NCBI GenBank assembly: GCA_031398915.1
Contig: JANNOG010000069.1
Coordinates: forward strand, 1 to 64,000
From: JANNOG01 sp031398915
Lineage (GTDB): Bacteria > Actinomycetota > Actinomycetes > Actinomycetales > JBBAYJ01
DNA length: 64,000 bases
Direction of reading: 5' to 3'
This document shows positions 1-8,916 of the stretch, one piece after another; position 1 is the first letter of the stretch, and every line of letters begins with the position of its first letter. Below the pieces are notes generated by a model. The model saw only the letters and a list, made by a program, of their open reading frames with translations, did not search any database and was not told where the DNA came from. The translations under genes were made by a program, and so were the position numbers.

Positions 1-1605
1 GCCCTCGACGCCTTCGTTCGGGACTGGAACCCCCGCGCCGCCAGTGCCGAAGAGGTCGGCCGAGTCGTCGATGCCGGTGACGGCATCGCCCACGTCGAGG
101 GCCTACCCAGCGTGATGGCCAACGAGTTGCTCCGCTTCGGCGACGAGGCCGGAACCCTCGGCATCGCCCAGAACCTCGACGTCCGCGAGATCGGCGTCGT
201 CGTCCTCGGCCCCTACGGCCACATCGAGGAGGGACTCGAGGTCCGTCGGACCGGCGAGGTGTTGAGCGTGCCGGTCGGTGACGGGTTCTTGGGCCGTGTC
301 GTCGACCCGCTGGGCAACCCGCTGGACGGTCTCGGCCCGATCGTCGCCGAGGCGCGGCGCGCGCTGGAGTTGCAGGCCGCCTCGGTCATGCAGCGCGCCG
401 AGGTCCGCGAGCCGATGCAGACCGGGATCAAGGCCATCGACGCCATGACTCCGATCGGGCGTGGCCAACGTCAGCTGATCATCGGTGACCGCCAGACGGG
501 CAAGACCGCCGTCGCCATCGACACCATCATCAACCAGAAGGACAACTGGGCTTCGGGTGATCCCAAGCGCCAGGTCCGTTGTATCTACGTCGCCATCGGT
601 CAGAAGGCCTCGACGATCTCGGGCGTCCGGGCAGCGCTGGCCGACGCGGGCGCCCTGGAGTACACGACGATCGTCGCGGCACCGGCGTCGGACGCGGCCG
701 GCTTCAAGTACCTGGCGCCCTACACCGGGTCGGCCATCGGCCAGCACTGGATGTACCAGGGCCACCACAACCTCATCGTCTTCGACGACCTGTCCAAGCA
801 GGCCGAGGCATACCGTGCGGTGTCGCTGCTGCTGCGTCGCCCGCCGGGCCGTGAGGCCTACCCCGGCGACGTGTTCTACCTGCACTCGCGGCTACTGGAG
901 CGATGCGCGAAGCTCTCGCCCGAACTGGGTGGGGGTTCGATGACCGGTCTGCCGATCATCGAGACCAAGGCCAACGACGTGTCGGCGTTCATCCCGACCA
1001 ACGTCATCTCGATCACCGACGGCCAGTGCTTCCTGGAATCGGACCTGTTCAACGCCAACGTCCGGCCGGCCGTCAACGTCGGTATCTCGGTCTCGCGGGT
1101 GGGTGGCGCTGCCCAGACCAAGGCCATGAAGTCGGTCGCCGGCACGCTGCGTACCGACCTCGCCCAGTTCCGTGCCCTCGAGGCGTTCGCCATGTTCGCC
1201 TCGGACCTGGACGCGGCGTCGAAGGCGCAGTTGGCCCGCGGGGCCAAGCTGGTCGAGCTGCTCAAGCAGGACCAGTACGCGCCGTTCCCGATGGAGGAGC
1301 AGGTGGTGTCGGTGTGGGCCGGAACCACCGGCCAACTCGACGACATCGACACCGAGGACATCCGTCGCTTCGAGGCCGAGCTGCTCGACCACATGCGGCG
1401 CAACCCCGGCGTCCTGGACACCATCCGCGAGACGAAGGCGCTGTCCGACGACACCGTCGCCGAGCTCAAGCGGGTCGTCGAGGCGTTCAAGGCCAACTTC
1501 CTCACCGGCTCCGGCCAGGGGATATCAGCGCCCGGTCACGACGACGAGCCCGGCTCGATCGATGACGACGACGTGTCGCAGGAGCAGATAGTCCGCCGCC
1601 GCTGA
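1..1605 (+). CDS. atpA: ATP synthase F1 subunit alpha (5' end outside window)
   Basis: Alpha subunit of the F1 catalytic head of the membrane ATP synthase; it forms the alpha3beta3 hexamer with AtpD. The frame is open from base 1, and the first residues (ALDAFVRDWNPRAAS, then VGRVVDAGDGIA) match the N-terminal beta-barrel of alpha subunits, so only a short N-terminus is missing. The Walker A loop GDRQTGKTAVA lies at about 485-517, followed by the QKAST motif and the alpha-subunit signature around PAVNVGISVSRVGG. The C-terminal tail is acidic (DDDDVSQEQ). A 6-bp hairpin (CCGGCT/AGCCGG, 1607-1624) immediately follows the stop, in a 77-bp gap before atpG, and could affect message processing. Identification is certain. 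Confidence 0.97.
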   Translation, partial: ALDAFVRDWNPRAASAEEVGRVVDAGDGIAHVEGLPSVMANELLRFGDEAGTLGIAQNLDVREIGVVVLGPYGHIEEGLEVRRTGEVLSVPVGDGFLGRVVDPLGNPLDGLGPIVAEARRALELQAASVMQRAEVREPMQTGIKAIDAMTPIGRGQRQLIIGDRQTGKTAVAIDTIINQKDNWASGDPKRQVRCIYVAIGQKASTISGVRAALADAGALEYTTIVAAPASDAAGFKYLAPYTGSAIGQHWMYQGHHNLIVFDDLSKQAEAYRAVSLLLRRPPGREAYPGDVFYLHSRLLERCAKLSPELGGGSMTGLPIIETKANDVSAFIPTNVISITDGQCFLESDLFNANVRPAVNVGISVSRVGGAAQTKAMKSVAGTLRTDLAQFRALEAFAMFASDLDAASKAQLARGAKLVELLKQDQYAPFPMEEQVVSVWAGTTGQLDDIDTEDIRRFEAELLDHMRRNPGVLDTIRETKALSDDTVAELKRVVEAFKANFLTGSGQGISAPGHDDEPGSIDDDDVSQEQIVRRR

Positions 1606-1682
1606 TCCGGCTCACCTAAGCCGGGTGGGGCGGGGACCGACCGCACACCGATCACGACACATTCCAAGAGAGGGCGGAATCG

Positions 1683-2618
1683 ATGGCCTCGCAGTTGCGG
1701 GCGTACCGGTCGCGGATGCGATCGGTACAGGCCACCAAGCAGATCACGCGGGCGATGGAACTCATCGCGTCGTCGCGGATCATCAAGGCGCAGCAGCGCA
1801 GTCGTGCTGCCTCGCCGTACGCGCGTGCCCTCACCCGTGCCGTCAGCGCGCTCTACACGTTCTCCGACACCGATCACCCACTGACTGTCGAGCGTGACCA
1901 GATCCGTCGCTCCGCGGTCCTCGTCGTCACCTCGGACCGCGGGCTCGCGGGCGGATACTCGTCGTCGGTGATCCGTGAGTCCGAGCGACTGATCACCGCG
2001 CTTCGCGATGACGGCAAGGAGCCGGTGGTCTACCTGTCCGGCCGCAAGGCACTGGGCTTCTACTCCTTCCGCAACCGGGCCTACGAGCAGTCTTGGACCG
2101 GCAAGTCGGACGAGCCGGAGTTCGACGTTGCCCGTGAGATCGGGCAGACCCTGGTCGACGCCTTCATCGCGGGTGGCGACGCCGGCGGCGTCGACGAGAT
2201 CTTCATCGTGTACTCGCGCTTCGTCAGCATGGTGACGCAGGCACCGGAGGTCATTCGTCTGCTGCCCGTCGAGGTCGTCGACGACGTCGTCGAGGCCGGC
2301 TCGGCGAGCACTCGCGAGGAGGCTCGCGGCGCCGGGCCGTTGCCGCTGTACGACTTCGAGCCCTCACCCGAGGTCGTGCTCGACGCCCTGATGCCGCAGT
2401 ACATCCAGAGTCGGGTCTACTCGTGCCTGTTGTCCGCTGCCGCCAGCGAACTGGCCAGTCGCCAACGAGCGATGAAATCGGCCACCGACAACGCCGAAGA
2501 GCTGATCCGTACGCTTCGCCGCCAGGCGAACGCCGCACGCCAGGGTGAGATCACCCAAGAGATCACCGAGATCGTCGGCGGGGCCGACGCCCTCGCCGCC
2601 AGTACCAGCAGTGACTAA
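1683..2618 (+). CDS. atpG: ATP synthase F1 subunit gamma
   Basis: Central rotor shaft of F1, coupling ring rotation to catalysis in the alpha3beta3 head. The protein is 311 residues, usual for actinobacteria. The N-terminal helix (LRAYRSRMRSVQATKQITRAMELIASSRI) and the C-terminal helix (RAMKSATDNAEELI) are the two antiparallel coiled-coil segments that define the family. The ATG follows a good purine-rich ribosome site (gagaggg). It lies between atpA and atpD, in the canonical order. Confidence 0.97.
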   Translation: MASQLRAYRSRMRSVQATKQITRAMELIASSRIIKAQQRSRAASPYARALTRAVSALYTFSDTDHPLTVERDQIRRSAVLVVTSDRGLAGGYSSSVIRESERLITALRDDGKEPVVYLSGRKALGFYSFRNRAYEQSWTGKSDEPEFDVAREIGQTLVDAFIAGGDAGGVDEIFIVYSRFVSMVTQAPEVIRLLPVEVVDDVVEAGSASTREEARGAGPLPLYDFEPSPEVVLDALMPQYIQSRVYSCLLSAAASELASRQRAMKSATDNAEELIRTLRRQANAARQGEITQEITEIVGGADALAASTSSD

Positions 2619-2645
2619 CGAGCAGACCGACGAAGGGTGACCACC

Positions 2646-4109
2646 ATGACCGCCACAGCAGTCGAGGGATCGACCGCCACCGCCGGATCCGCTACCGGTC
2701 GAGTCGCGCGGGTCATCGGACCCGTCGTCGACATCGAGTTTCCCGCGGATGCGATGCCGGCCATCTACCAGGCACTGACGACTGTCGTCACGGTCGGCGA
2801 TGTCACCCGGACGCTGACCTTCGAGGTCGCGCAGCACATCGGTGACAACCTGATCCGCGCCATCTCGATGCAGGCCACGGACGGCCTGGTCCGGGGTGCC
2901 TCGGTGATCGACACCGGTGGCCCGATCACCGTGCCGGTCGGCGACATCACCAAGGGCAAGGTCTTCAACGTGCTGGGAGAACCGCTCAACCTCACCGAGG
3001 GGGAGGTGTTCGAGCCCACCGAGCGGTGGGGGATCCACCGCTCCGCTCCGCCCTTCGACCAGCTCGAATCCAAGACCCAGATGTTCGAGACCGGCATCAA
3101 GGTGATCGACCTGCTCACCCCCTACGTCCTCGGCGGCAAGATCGGCCTGTTCGGTGGTGCCGGCGTGGGCAAGACCGTCCTCATCCAGGAGATGATCCAG
3201 CGGGTCGCACAGAACCACGGTGGCGTGTCCGTGTTCGCCGGGGTTGGCGAGCGCACCCGTGAGGGGTCGGACCTCATCGTCGAGATGGATGAGGCGGGCG
3301 TGTTCGACAAGACCGCCCTGGTCTTCGGCCAGATGGACGAGCCGCCGGGCACCCGGCTGCGGGTGGCGCTGGCCGCGCTGACGATGGCCGAGTACTTCCG
3401 TGACGTTCAGAACCAGGACGTATTGCTGTTCATCGACAACATCTTCCGGTTCACCCAGGCCGGGTCCGAGGTGTCGACCCTGTTGGGCCGGATGCCGAGT
3501 GCCGTGGGCTACCAGCCCACCCTGGCCGACGAGATGGGCGTGCTGCAGGAGCGCATCACCTCGACCCGGGGTCACTCGATCACGTCGATGCAGGCGATCT
3601 ACGTCCCGGCCGACGACTACACCGACCCCGCGCCCGCCACGACGTTCGCCCACCTCGACGCGACCACCGAGTTGTCACGCGCCATCGCCTCGCGCGGTCT
3701 GTACCCGGCGGTGGACCCGCTGACCTCGACCTCACGCATCCTGGACCCGCGCTACATCGGTGCCGACCACTACAAGACGGCCACCCGGACCAAGCAGATC
3801 CTGCAGCGCAACAAGGAGCTGCAGGACATCATCGCGATCCTCGGTGTCGACGAGCTGAGCGAGGAGGACAAGGTGGTCGTGGCGCGCGCCCGGCGCATCC
3901 AGCAGTTCCTCTCGCAGAACACCTACATGGCCGAGAAGTTCACGGGGACGGCGGGGTCCACCGTGCCCCTGGCCGAGACGGTCGAGGGATTCGCCAAGAT
4001 CTGCGACGGCGAGCTCGACCACATTCCCGAGCAGGCGTTCTACAACGTCGGTGGGCTGGACGACGTCATGCGGGCCTATGACCGGATCAAGTCCGAGACG
4101 GGTTCCTGA
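2646..4109 (+). CDS. atpD: ATP synthase F1 subunit beta
   Basis: Catalytic subunit of F1-ATPase. The P-loop GGAGVGKTVLIQE, the GERTREG segment, the DELSEED-type loop (here VDELSEEDKVV) and the beta signature region around ALAALTMAEYFRD are all present. An upstream in-frame GTG at 2637 exists, but the ATG at 2646 is preferred because GAAGGG lies 8 bases before it. From this start the protein is 487 residues, with a short Ala/Thr-rich N-terminus typical of actinobacteria. The stop codon overlaps the atpC start by one base (TGATG), which indicates translational coupling. Confidence 0.97.
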   Translation: MTATAVEGSTATAGSATGRVARVIGPVVDIEFPADAMPAIYQALTTVVTVGDVTRTLTFEVAQHIGDNLIRAISMQATDGLVRGASVIDTGGPITVPVGDITKGKVFNVLGEPLNLTEGEVFEPTERWGIHRSAPPFDQLESKTQMFETGIKVIDLLTPYVLGGKIGLFGGAGVGKTVLIQEMIQRVAQNHGGVSVFAGVGERTREGSDLIVEMDEAGVFDKTALVFGQMDEPPGTRLRVALAALTMAEYFRDVQNQDVLLFIDNIFRFTQAGSEVSTLLGRMPSAVGYQPTLADEMGVLQERITSTRGHSITSMQAIYVPADDYTDPAPATTFAHLDATTELSRAIASRGLYPAVDPLTSTSRILDPRYIGADHYKTATRTKQILQRNKELQDIIAILGVDELSEEDKVVVARARRIQQFLSQNTYMAEKFTGTAGSTVPLAETVEGFAKICDGELDHIPEQAFYNVGGLDDVMRAYDRIKSETGS

Positions 4110-4384
4110 TGACGCTGCGGGTCGAGTTGGTCGCTGCCGATCGGCGGGTGTGGACCGGTGAGGCCAGCATGGTGAGCGCACGCACCCTCGAAGGGTCGAT
4201 CGGCATCCTGACCGGGCATGAGCCGCTACTGGCGCTGCTGGCGGACGGGCCGGTGTCGATCTCGGCGACCTCCGGATCCACCGTCGTCGCCCAGGTCGAT
4301 TCCGGGTTCTTGTCCGTCGACCACGATCTGGTCACCCTGGTGGCCCAGAACGTCAGCGTCACCTCGGGCGCCGAGACCGTCTGA
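4109..4384 (+). CDS. atpC: ATP synthase F1 subunit epsilon, short form lacking the C-terminal helical domain
   Basis: Epsilon subunit of the F1 rotor. The 91 residues cover the N-terminal beta-sandwich (GSIGILTGHEPLLALL, GFLSVDHDLVTLVAQ), which binds gamma and the c-ring. The protein ends at TSGAETV, so the two-helix C-terminal domain that inhibits ATP hydrolysis in many bacteria is missing; most epsilon subunits have 120-140 residues. The sequence after the stop does not continue epsilon homology that I can see, so this looks like a genuine short form. It overlaps the atpD stop by one base. Confidence 0.93.
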   Translation: MTLRVELVAADRRVWTGEASMVSARTLEGSIGILTGHEPLLALLADGPVSISATSGSTVVAQVDSGFLSVDHDLVTLVAQNVSVTSGAETV

Positions 4385-4393
4385 CGGTTCGGT

Positions 4394-4888
4394 ATGGCCG
4401 CTGGCGGGCTCCCGGATCTGGTTCCAGCCCTGGGGGCCGAGGCGCACCTTGCCGTCGAGGTCGCCATCGGCCTGCTGGTGGCGTGCGTTGCGGGCGTCGG
4501 TTGGTTGGTCGCCCGGCGTTCGATCTTGATCTCCATGCGGGGTGCCTTCGACTGCCAGTTGCGTTTCGTTCCGACGCCTCGCAGCGCGCTGACCGATTCG
4601 GATACGCGGTGGCGCGTGGGCATCGCCAGGTATTCGGCGACCCATGTGTCGTTCTTCGTCGTGCTGGGCGTCGGCTGGTGGCCGTCACGGGTCTTCGATC
4701 GGCGGAGGATGTCGGTGCTGGACCGGCGACCGACCTCAGGCGAGGGCCTGTGGGCCGGCGAGGGCATGATTCTGCGATGTGAGTACGAGAACCAACCCGT
4801 AGAACTGGCGATGGACGCGCACGCGGCGGGCGCGTTCGCCGTCTGGGTCGAGTCCGGGCCGCCCGGACGTGGTGTCGACCTCAGCTAG
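4394..4888 (+). CDS. DUF2550 family membrane protein
   Basis: A 164-residue protein with one N-terminal transmembrane segment (about residues 18-40, AVEVAIGLLVACVAGVGWLV) followed by a basic cytoplasmic domain containing RGAFDCQLRF, the recognisable core of DUF2550. DUF2550 genes commonly lie directly after atpC in actinobacteria, as here (9-bp gap), so the gene probably belongs to the atp transcript. Function is unknown. The C-terminal part (SGEGLWAGEGMILRCEYE) looks like a small beta-rich PH-like domain, but that is my inference. Confidence 0.85.
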   Translation: MAAGGLPDLVPALGAEAHLAVEVAIGLLVACVAGVGWLVARRSILISMRGAFDCQLRFVPTPRSALTDSDTRWRVGIARYSATHVSFFVVLGVGWWPSRVFDRRRMSVLDRRPTSGEGLWAGEGMILRCEYENQPVELAMDAHAAGAFAVWVESGPPGRGVDLS

Positions 4889-4889
4889 T

Positions 4890-5540
4890 TCACGAGACGG
4901 GTGGGTCCCCCGCCGAGTCCGGTGCGGTCTGGCGCCCGCCACCCGGTGCCCACAGCACGTCACCGGTAGCCGTGTTGGCGACTCGTGCCAGGACGAAGAG
5001 CAGATCCGACAACCGGTTGAGGTATGTGGCGGTGAGTGGGTTGACGCCGCCCGGGCCCTCGTCCGGAGACCGCACGTCTGTGCCGTACGTCTCGATCGCC
5101 GCCCATGTGGATCGCTCGGCCCGGCGAGTGATGGTGCGGGCCGTGTGGAGCCGGGCCGAGGCGACAGTTCCGCCCGGCAGGATGAACGACCGCAGGGCCG
5201 GTAGGTCGGCGTTGTAGTAGTCGATGGCGCCCTCGAGATCGCTGACATAGGCAGCGGTGACCCGTAGGGGCGGGTACTCGGGGTCGGGCCGCAGCGGCGT
5301 ACACAGGTCGGCGCCCACGTCGAACAGGTCGTTCTGGATTCGCACCAGCAGGGCCGTGACCTGGTCGTCGAGCTCTTCGCGCGGCCGCCCGGCCACCGCT
5401 TCGCCGATCGCGCAGTTGGCCTCGTCGACGTCGGCGAAGGCGATGAGCCTGGTATCGGTCTTCGCCGTGCGTGACATGTCACCCAACGACGTCGTCCCGT
5501 CGTCACCGGTCTTCGTATAGATGCGCGAGAGAACGACCAT
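4890..5540 (-). CDS. Cob(I)alamin adenosyltransferase, PduO type
   Basis: Transfers the adenosyl group of ATP to cob(I)alamin to make adenosylcobalamin, the cofactor of methylmalonyl-CoA mutase. The 216-residue protein has the family's N-terminal ATP-binding segment (YTKTGDDGTTSLGD), the TRRAERS helix and the NRLSDLLFVLAR helix of the trimeric four-helix bundle. The ATG start has no ribosome site but lies 6 nt after a TAAGCT -10 box, consistent with a leaderless transcript. The gene converges on DUF2550. B12-linked partners (epimerase and MeaB) lie 8 kb away; no mutase gene is in the window. Confidence 0.92.
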   Translation of the reverse strand: MVVLSRIYTKTGDDGTTSLGDMSRTAKTDTRLIAFADVDEANCAIGEAVAGRPREELDDQVTALLVRIQNDLFDVGADLCTPLRPDPEYPPLRVTAAYVSDLEGAIDYYNADLPALRSFILPGGTVASARLHTARTITRRAERSTWAAIETYGTDVRSPDEGPGGVNPLTATYLNRLSDLLFVLARVANTATGDVLWAPGGGRQTAPDSAGDPPVS

Positions 5541-5546
5541 GCCCGC

Positions 5547-5552
5547 AGCTTA
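5547..5552 (-). promoter_or_regulatory. -10 box for the adenosyltransferase (leaderless)
   Basis: TAAGCT on the minus strand, 6 nt before the ATG at 5540. It includes the TAA stop codon of the upstream MMPL gene, so the adenosyltransferase can be transcribed separately from it. Confidence 0.5.
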
Positions 5553-7751
5553 GGCGTGCACCGGCTCCTTGATCACAGCAGTCGGCGTGGCCTGCTCGCG
5601 AAGCCCGTACCTGGCCCACCACTGGGCGAGGGGTCGCGGTGCCCACCAATTCGCCCGCCCGAGCAGTCGCATCGTGGCCGGGACCAGCAGCCCGCGAATA
5701 ATGGTGGCGTCGAGCAGCAGGGCGAAGGCGAGGCCCAACCCGATCATCTGGATGAACGTGATGTCACCCAACATGAACCCACCGACCACCAGACCGAGCA
5801 GTAGTGCCGCCGCGGTGACGATGCCTCCGGTTCGCTGCAGGCCGCGACTGACGGCCTGTTCGTTGTCGCCGGTCGCATCCCACTCCTCCCGCATCCGCGA
5901 GAGCAGGAACACCTCGTAGTCCATGCTGAGACCGAAGGCGATCGCCACGATGATGATGAGCTGGCTGGTTTCGAGGAAGCCCGTCTCGGTGAAGTTGAGC
6001 AGCCCGGACAGGTTGCCGTCGCCGAAGGCCCACACCAGCACCCCGAACGTCGCGGCGATGGTGACGGTATTGAGGACCGCAGCCTTGATCGGGAGAAGGA
6101 TCGAGCCGAACGCCCAGAACAGCAACAGCAACTCCGCCACGATGACGAAGGCGACGGCCCACGGCAGCCGTTGCTCGATGATCCCCAGCCGGTCGACGAA
6201 GAGGGCCGTCTCGCCGGTGACCAGTACCTCGCCGGAGCTGATCTCCAGCGCTCGAATGTCGGCGACGAGGTCGCGCGACTGGGCGGTGAAGGGATCTGCG
6301 TCCGGCAGCGCCACGGACAGCGAGACCGCACTCTCGCTCTGGGCCAGGACTCGAGGTTGCGAGCCGGCCAGGGCTGCCACGTCGGTGGCGAGGCGATCCA
6401 CCTCGCCCTGGCCCAAGGCCGCGTCGTCGGCTGCGCGCGCGATGATCTGGACGCTGTTGACGGCGAGCGCGGGCAGTTGCGCATCGATGAGGTCCGCGGC
6501 CTGGCGACTCTCGGCCCGTTCGGGCAGGACACGGGTGTCGACACCACCGAGGCGCAGGCCGGTGACCGGCGAGACCAGGACTGCGAGCAGGGCGAGGACG
6601 GCGACGATCACGATGACCGGCCGGCGCATGACGATGATCGCCAGGCGTGACCACACACCGGACTCGCTGCTGCCACCGGCCCGCATCCGACGACGGAACG
6701 GCACCGGGAGGGCGTCTATCCGGCGCCCCAGCAGGGACAGCAGCGCGGGCAGGATCGTGAGCGCGGCGAGCATCGCCAATACGACGGCGCTGATCGATCC
6801 GATGCCCAGCGAGCGGACGAACATGAAGGGGAAGAACAGCATCGCGCCCAGCGAGAGCGCCACCGTCAGCCCCGAGACCAGGACGGTGCGACCTGCGGTG
6901 GCCATGGTCGCCGCCAGCGCGTCGCCGACCTCGCGACCGGGCGTGAGCTCCTCCCGGAATCGGGCGACGATGAACAGGCCGTAGTCGATGGCCAGGCCCA
7001 GACCCAGGGCGGTCACGACGTTGACCGAGAAGATGCTGACATCGGTGAACTCACCGATCAGCGAGAGCAGGCCGAAGCTGCCGATGATGGCCACCCCGCC
7101 GATCGCCAGTGGCAACGACCCCGCGACCACACCACCCAGGAAGATCACGAGCAGGACCAACACGATCGGGACCATAATTCCCTCGGCCAGTGCCAGGTCG
7201 GCACCTACCTGGGCGCTGATGTCGTCGCCGGCCGGCGCCAGCCCGCCCCGCAGGGTGGTGACGGGGTCCGGTGCGATCAACGACTCGGCAAGCTCGCTGC
7301 TGTACGCCGCGGACTGCTCGTATGGGGTCTCGCCGGCGAGGCGCACCAGGGCGGCCAGGGTCGTACCGTCCGGAGAGACCAGGCCCGTGGCACGCGGATC
7401 GGGCGACTCGAGCGGATTGACCAGTTCGACGATGGCGTCGCCGTGCTCGACGAGGGCTGCGTCCAACGTCGTCGTCACTGCGTCCGCGAAGCCGGGATCG
7501 TCGATCGTGGCACCGGGGGAGGTGTAGGTGACCAGCACGTCGTAGCCGGTACGTCCGAACTCTTCGGTGTCGACCGCCGCGGCGACGGACGATTCCGAAC
7601 GGTCGTAGTCGAACCCGCCGTCGATGGCCTTGCCGAACAGGCCACCCCCCAGACCGAACGCGCTGAACCCGGCGAGGCCCAGGAGGGCGGCGATGACGAC
7701 CAGCACGGCGATCCGTCGCCGGTGAATGAGGTGGGCGAGTGAGGTCAACAT
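5550..7751 (-). CDS. MMPL/RND-family transporter
   Basis: A 733-residue membrane exporter of the MMPL branch of the RND superfamily, which moves lipids or other hydrophobic compounds using the proton gradient. The layout is duplicated: an N-terminal TM helix, a large extracytoplasmic domain (about 40-190), five to six TM helices, a second extracytoplasmic loop (about 400-500), then five to six TM helices. Conserved cytoplasmic-edge motifs occur in both halves (AIDYGLFIVARFREEL and SMDYEVFLLSRMREEW). GGAGG precedes the ATG. It is divergent from a TetR gene separated by operator-like repeats, which suggests local repression. The substrate is not predictable. Confidence 0.9.
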   Translation of the reverse strand: MLTSLAHLIHRRRIAVLVVIAALLGLAGFSAFGLGGGLFGKAIDGGFDYDRSESSVAAAVDTEEFGRTGYDVLVTYTSPGATIDDPGFADAVTTTLDAALVEHGDAIVELVNPLESPDPRATGLVSPDGTTLAALVRLAGETPYEQSAAYSSELAESLIAPDPVTTLRGGLAPAGDDISAQVGADLALAEGIMVPIVLVLLVIFLGGVVAGSLPLAIGGVAIIGSFGLLSLIGEFTDVSIFSVNVVTALGLGLAIDYGLFIVARFREELTPGREVGDALAATMATAGRTVLVSGLTVALSLGAMLFFPFMFVRSLGIGSISAVVLAMLAALTILPALLSLLGRRIDALPVPFRRRMRAGGSSESGVWSRLAIIVMRRPVIVIVAVLALLAVLVSPVTGLRLGGVDTRVLPERAESRQAADLIDAQLPALAVNSVQIIARAADDAALGQGEVDRLATDVAALAGSQPRVLAQSESAVSLSVALPDADPFTAQSRDLVADIRALEISSGEVLVTGETALFVDRLGIIEQRLPWAVAFVIVAELLLLFWAFGSILLPIKAAVLNTVTIAATFGVLVWAFGDGNLSGLLNFTETGFLETSQLIIIVAIAFGLSMDYEVFLLSRMREEWDATGDNEQAVSRGLQRTGGIVTAAALLLGLVVGGFMLGDITFIQMIGLGLAFALLLDATIIRGLLVPATMRLLGRANWWAPRPLAQWWARYGLREQATPTAVIKEPVHA

Positions 7752-7781
7752 CCGTATCCTCCGTGATAGTGCGTTGTCGTA

Positions 7782-7838
7782 GTGAACGCTGTTCTCGATT
7801 TACCGCGAACTATGCTGACGAACGTGAACGCTGTCAAC
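7782..7838. promoter_or_regulatory. Probable TetR operator pair and regulator promoter
   Basis: The 11-mer GTGAACGCTGT occurs at 7782-7792 and again at 7824-7834, exactly 42 bp (about four helical turns) apart, in the gap between the divergent MMPL and TetR genes. The first copy extends into an imperfect palindrome GTGAAC-GCT-GTTCTC (7782-7796). A TATGCT -10 box (7811-7816) lies between the copies, 7 nt before the preferred regulator start at 7824. The arrangement fits autorepression plus control of the transporter. Confidence 0.55.
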
Positions 7839-8588
7839 ATCCCACCGCTGGGCTGGTCGCGCCCGGGTGTTGTCCCCCGTCGCGAACGGGTGCGAGCCGC
7901 AACCGAGGCCGAGATCCTGACGACTGCCCGCGCTCTGCTCGTCGAGGGTGGGATCGAATCCGTGTCGTTGCGCGAGGTGGGCAGGCGGATGGGGATGACC
8001 GCTTCGGCGATCTACCGCTACTACGACGGGTTGGCCGTGCTGCTCGACGCGCTGGAGGCGTCGCTCTTCGACGAACTGGCCGCCGTCGTGGCCTCCAGCG
8101 GGCGCGAGCTGAACGAGGCGCACTCACGGACCGAGCGCACCCTGGCCGACCTGATGACAGCCAGCCGGGCATTCCGGACCTGGGCGCTGGGGCACCCCCG
8201 CGAATTCGGTCTGATGTTCGGGCCTCGTCACCCGGGCTGGACCGAGGCCGGCTGTGTCCGCGCGGCAGCGGCGGGTGAGCGCTTCGGTCAGGTGTTCGCC
8301 GGGATGTTCGCCACTGGATTCACGATCAGCAAGGAGCACGACGGGACGCTGTTCGGGGGGTTGCCGCACCCGCTGAACGAGATGTTCGCCGGTGCCTGGC
8401 TGCGCCTGCTCGGCGCGGTATCCGTGGAGGTGTTCGGCCACATGGTCTACATGACCGACGACAGCAACCACCTGTTCGAGGTCGAGATGAGCGATTGCGC
8501 GATGCGTATCGCGATCGGCCTGGCGGACGCCGGCTCGGGCCCGGTGCCTTCCAAGGCTGTCATTGCGGCTCTAGCCAGCGCAGACTGA
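7824..8588 (+). CDS. TetR-family transcriptional regulator (WHG-type C-terminus)
   Basis: A one-component repressor of 254 residues. The N-terminal helix-turn-helix is clear (SVSLREVGRRMGMTASAIYRYY, about residues 38-60). The C-terminal ligand domain has the segment FRTWALGHPREFGLMFG typical of TetR proteins with a WHG domain. Upstream in-frame starts exist (GTG 7782, ATG 7812). I chose GTG 7824 because it lies 7 nt after a TATGCT box, matching other leaderless genes here, and because 7782 would place coding sequence over the first operator repeat. The divergent MMPL transporter is the likely target. Confidence 0.85.
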   Translation: MNAVNIPPLGWSRPGVVPRRERVRAATEAEILTTARALLVEGGIESVSLREVGRRMGMTASAIYRYYDGLAVLLDALEASLFDELAAVVASSGRELNEAHSRTERTLADLMTASRAFRTWALGHPREFGLMFGPRHPGWTEAGCVRAAAAGERFGQVFAGMFATGFTISKEHDGTLFGGLPHPLNEMFAGAWLRLLGAVSVEVFGHMVYMTDDSNHLFEVEMSDCAMRIAIGLADAGSGPVPSKAVIAALASAD

Positions 8589-8592
8589 CGTC

Positions 8593-8916
8593 ATGCCAGG
8601 GTGGGCGAACTACTCGTACGCCTTCGGGCCGATCGTCGGCCTGGTCGGGCTGCTCGTCATCGTCCTGATGATGCGCTGGACCTTCAGTCGTGGGCGCTCG
8701 CTGGTCGAGCGGCGATCACCGGTCGGTGCCCCCACCGACTACGGCGTACTGGAGCCCGTCGCGTCACCCGCCACGTTCGCCGAGGCGGAACTGCTGCGGC
8801 TGCGTCTGATCGAGCACAACATCCGAGCAACCCTGGCGCCCACCACCGAGGGGCCCCGCGTGTTGGTCTTCCCAGCCGACGCGGCCATCGCCCGCACCGT
8901 CCTCGACCAGGCGTGA
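8593..8916 (+). CDS. Small membrane protein with DUF2007-like domain
   Basis: A 107-residue protein with one N-terminal TM helix (about residues 10-30, FGPIVGLVGLLVIVLMMRW) and a C-terminal domain (ASPATFAEAELLRLRLIEHN through VFPADAAIARTVL) that resembles DUF2007, the putative signal-transducing ferredoxin-like fold. It starts 4 bp after the TetR gene and is probably cotranscribed with it. Function is unknown; the DUF2007 assignment is by pattern only. Confidence 0.7.
   Translation: MPGWANYSYAFGPIVGLVGLLVIVLMMRWTFSRGRSLVERRSPVGAPTDYGVLEPVASPATFAEAELLRLRLIEHNIRATLAPTTEGPRVLVFPADAAIARTVLDQA

Noticed and set aside
2364..3653. 429-codon open frame on the minus strand
   Set aside because: Antisense to atpG and atpD; the product is low-complexity His/Gly/Asp-rich, typical of the complement of GC-rich coding DNA.
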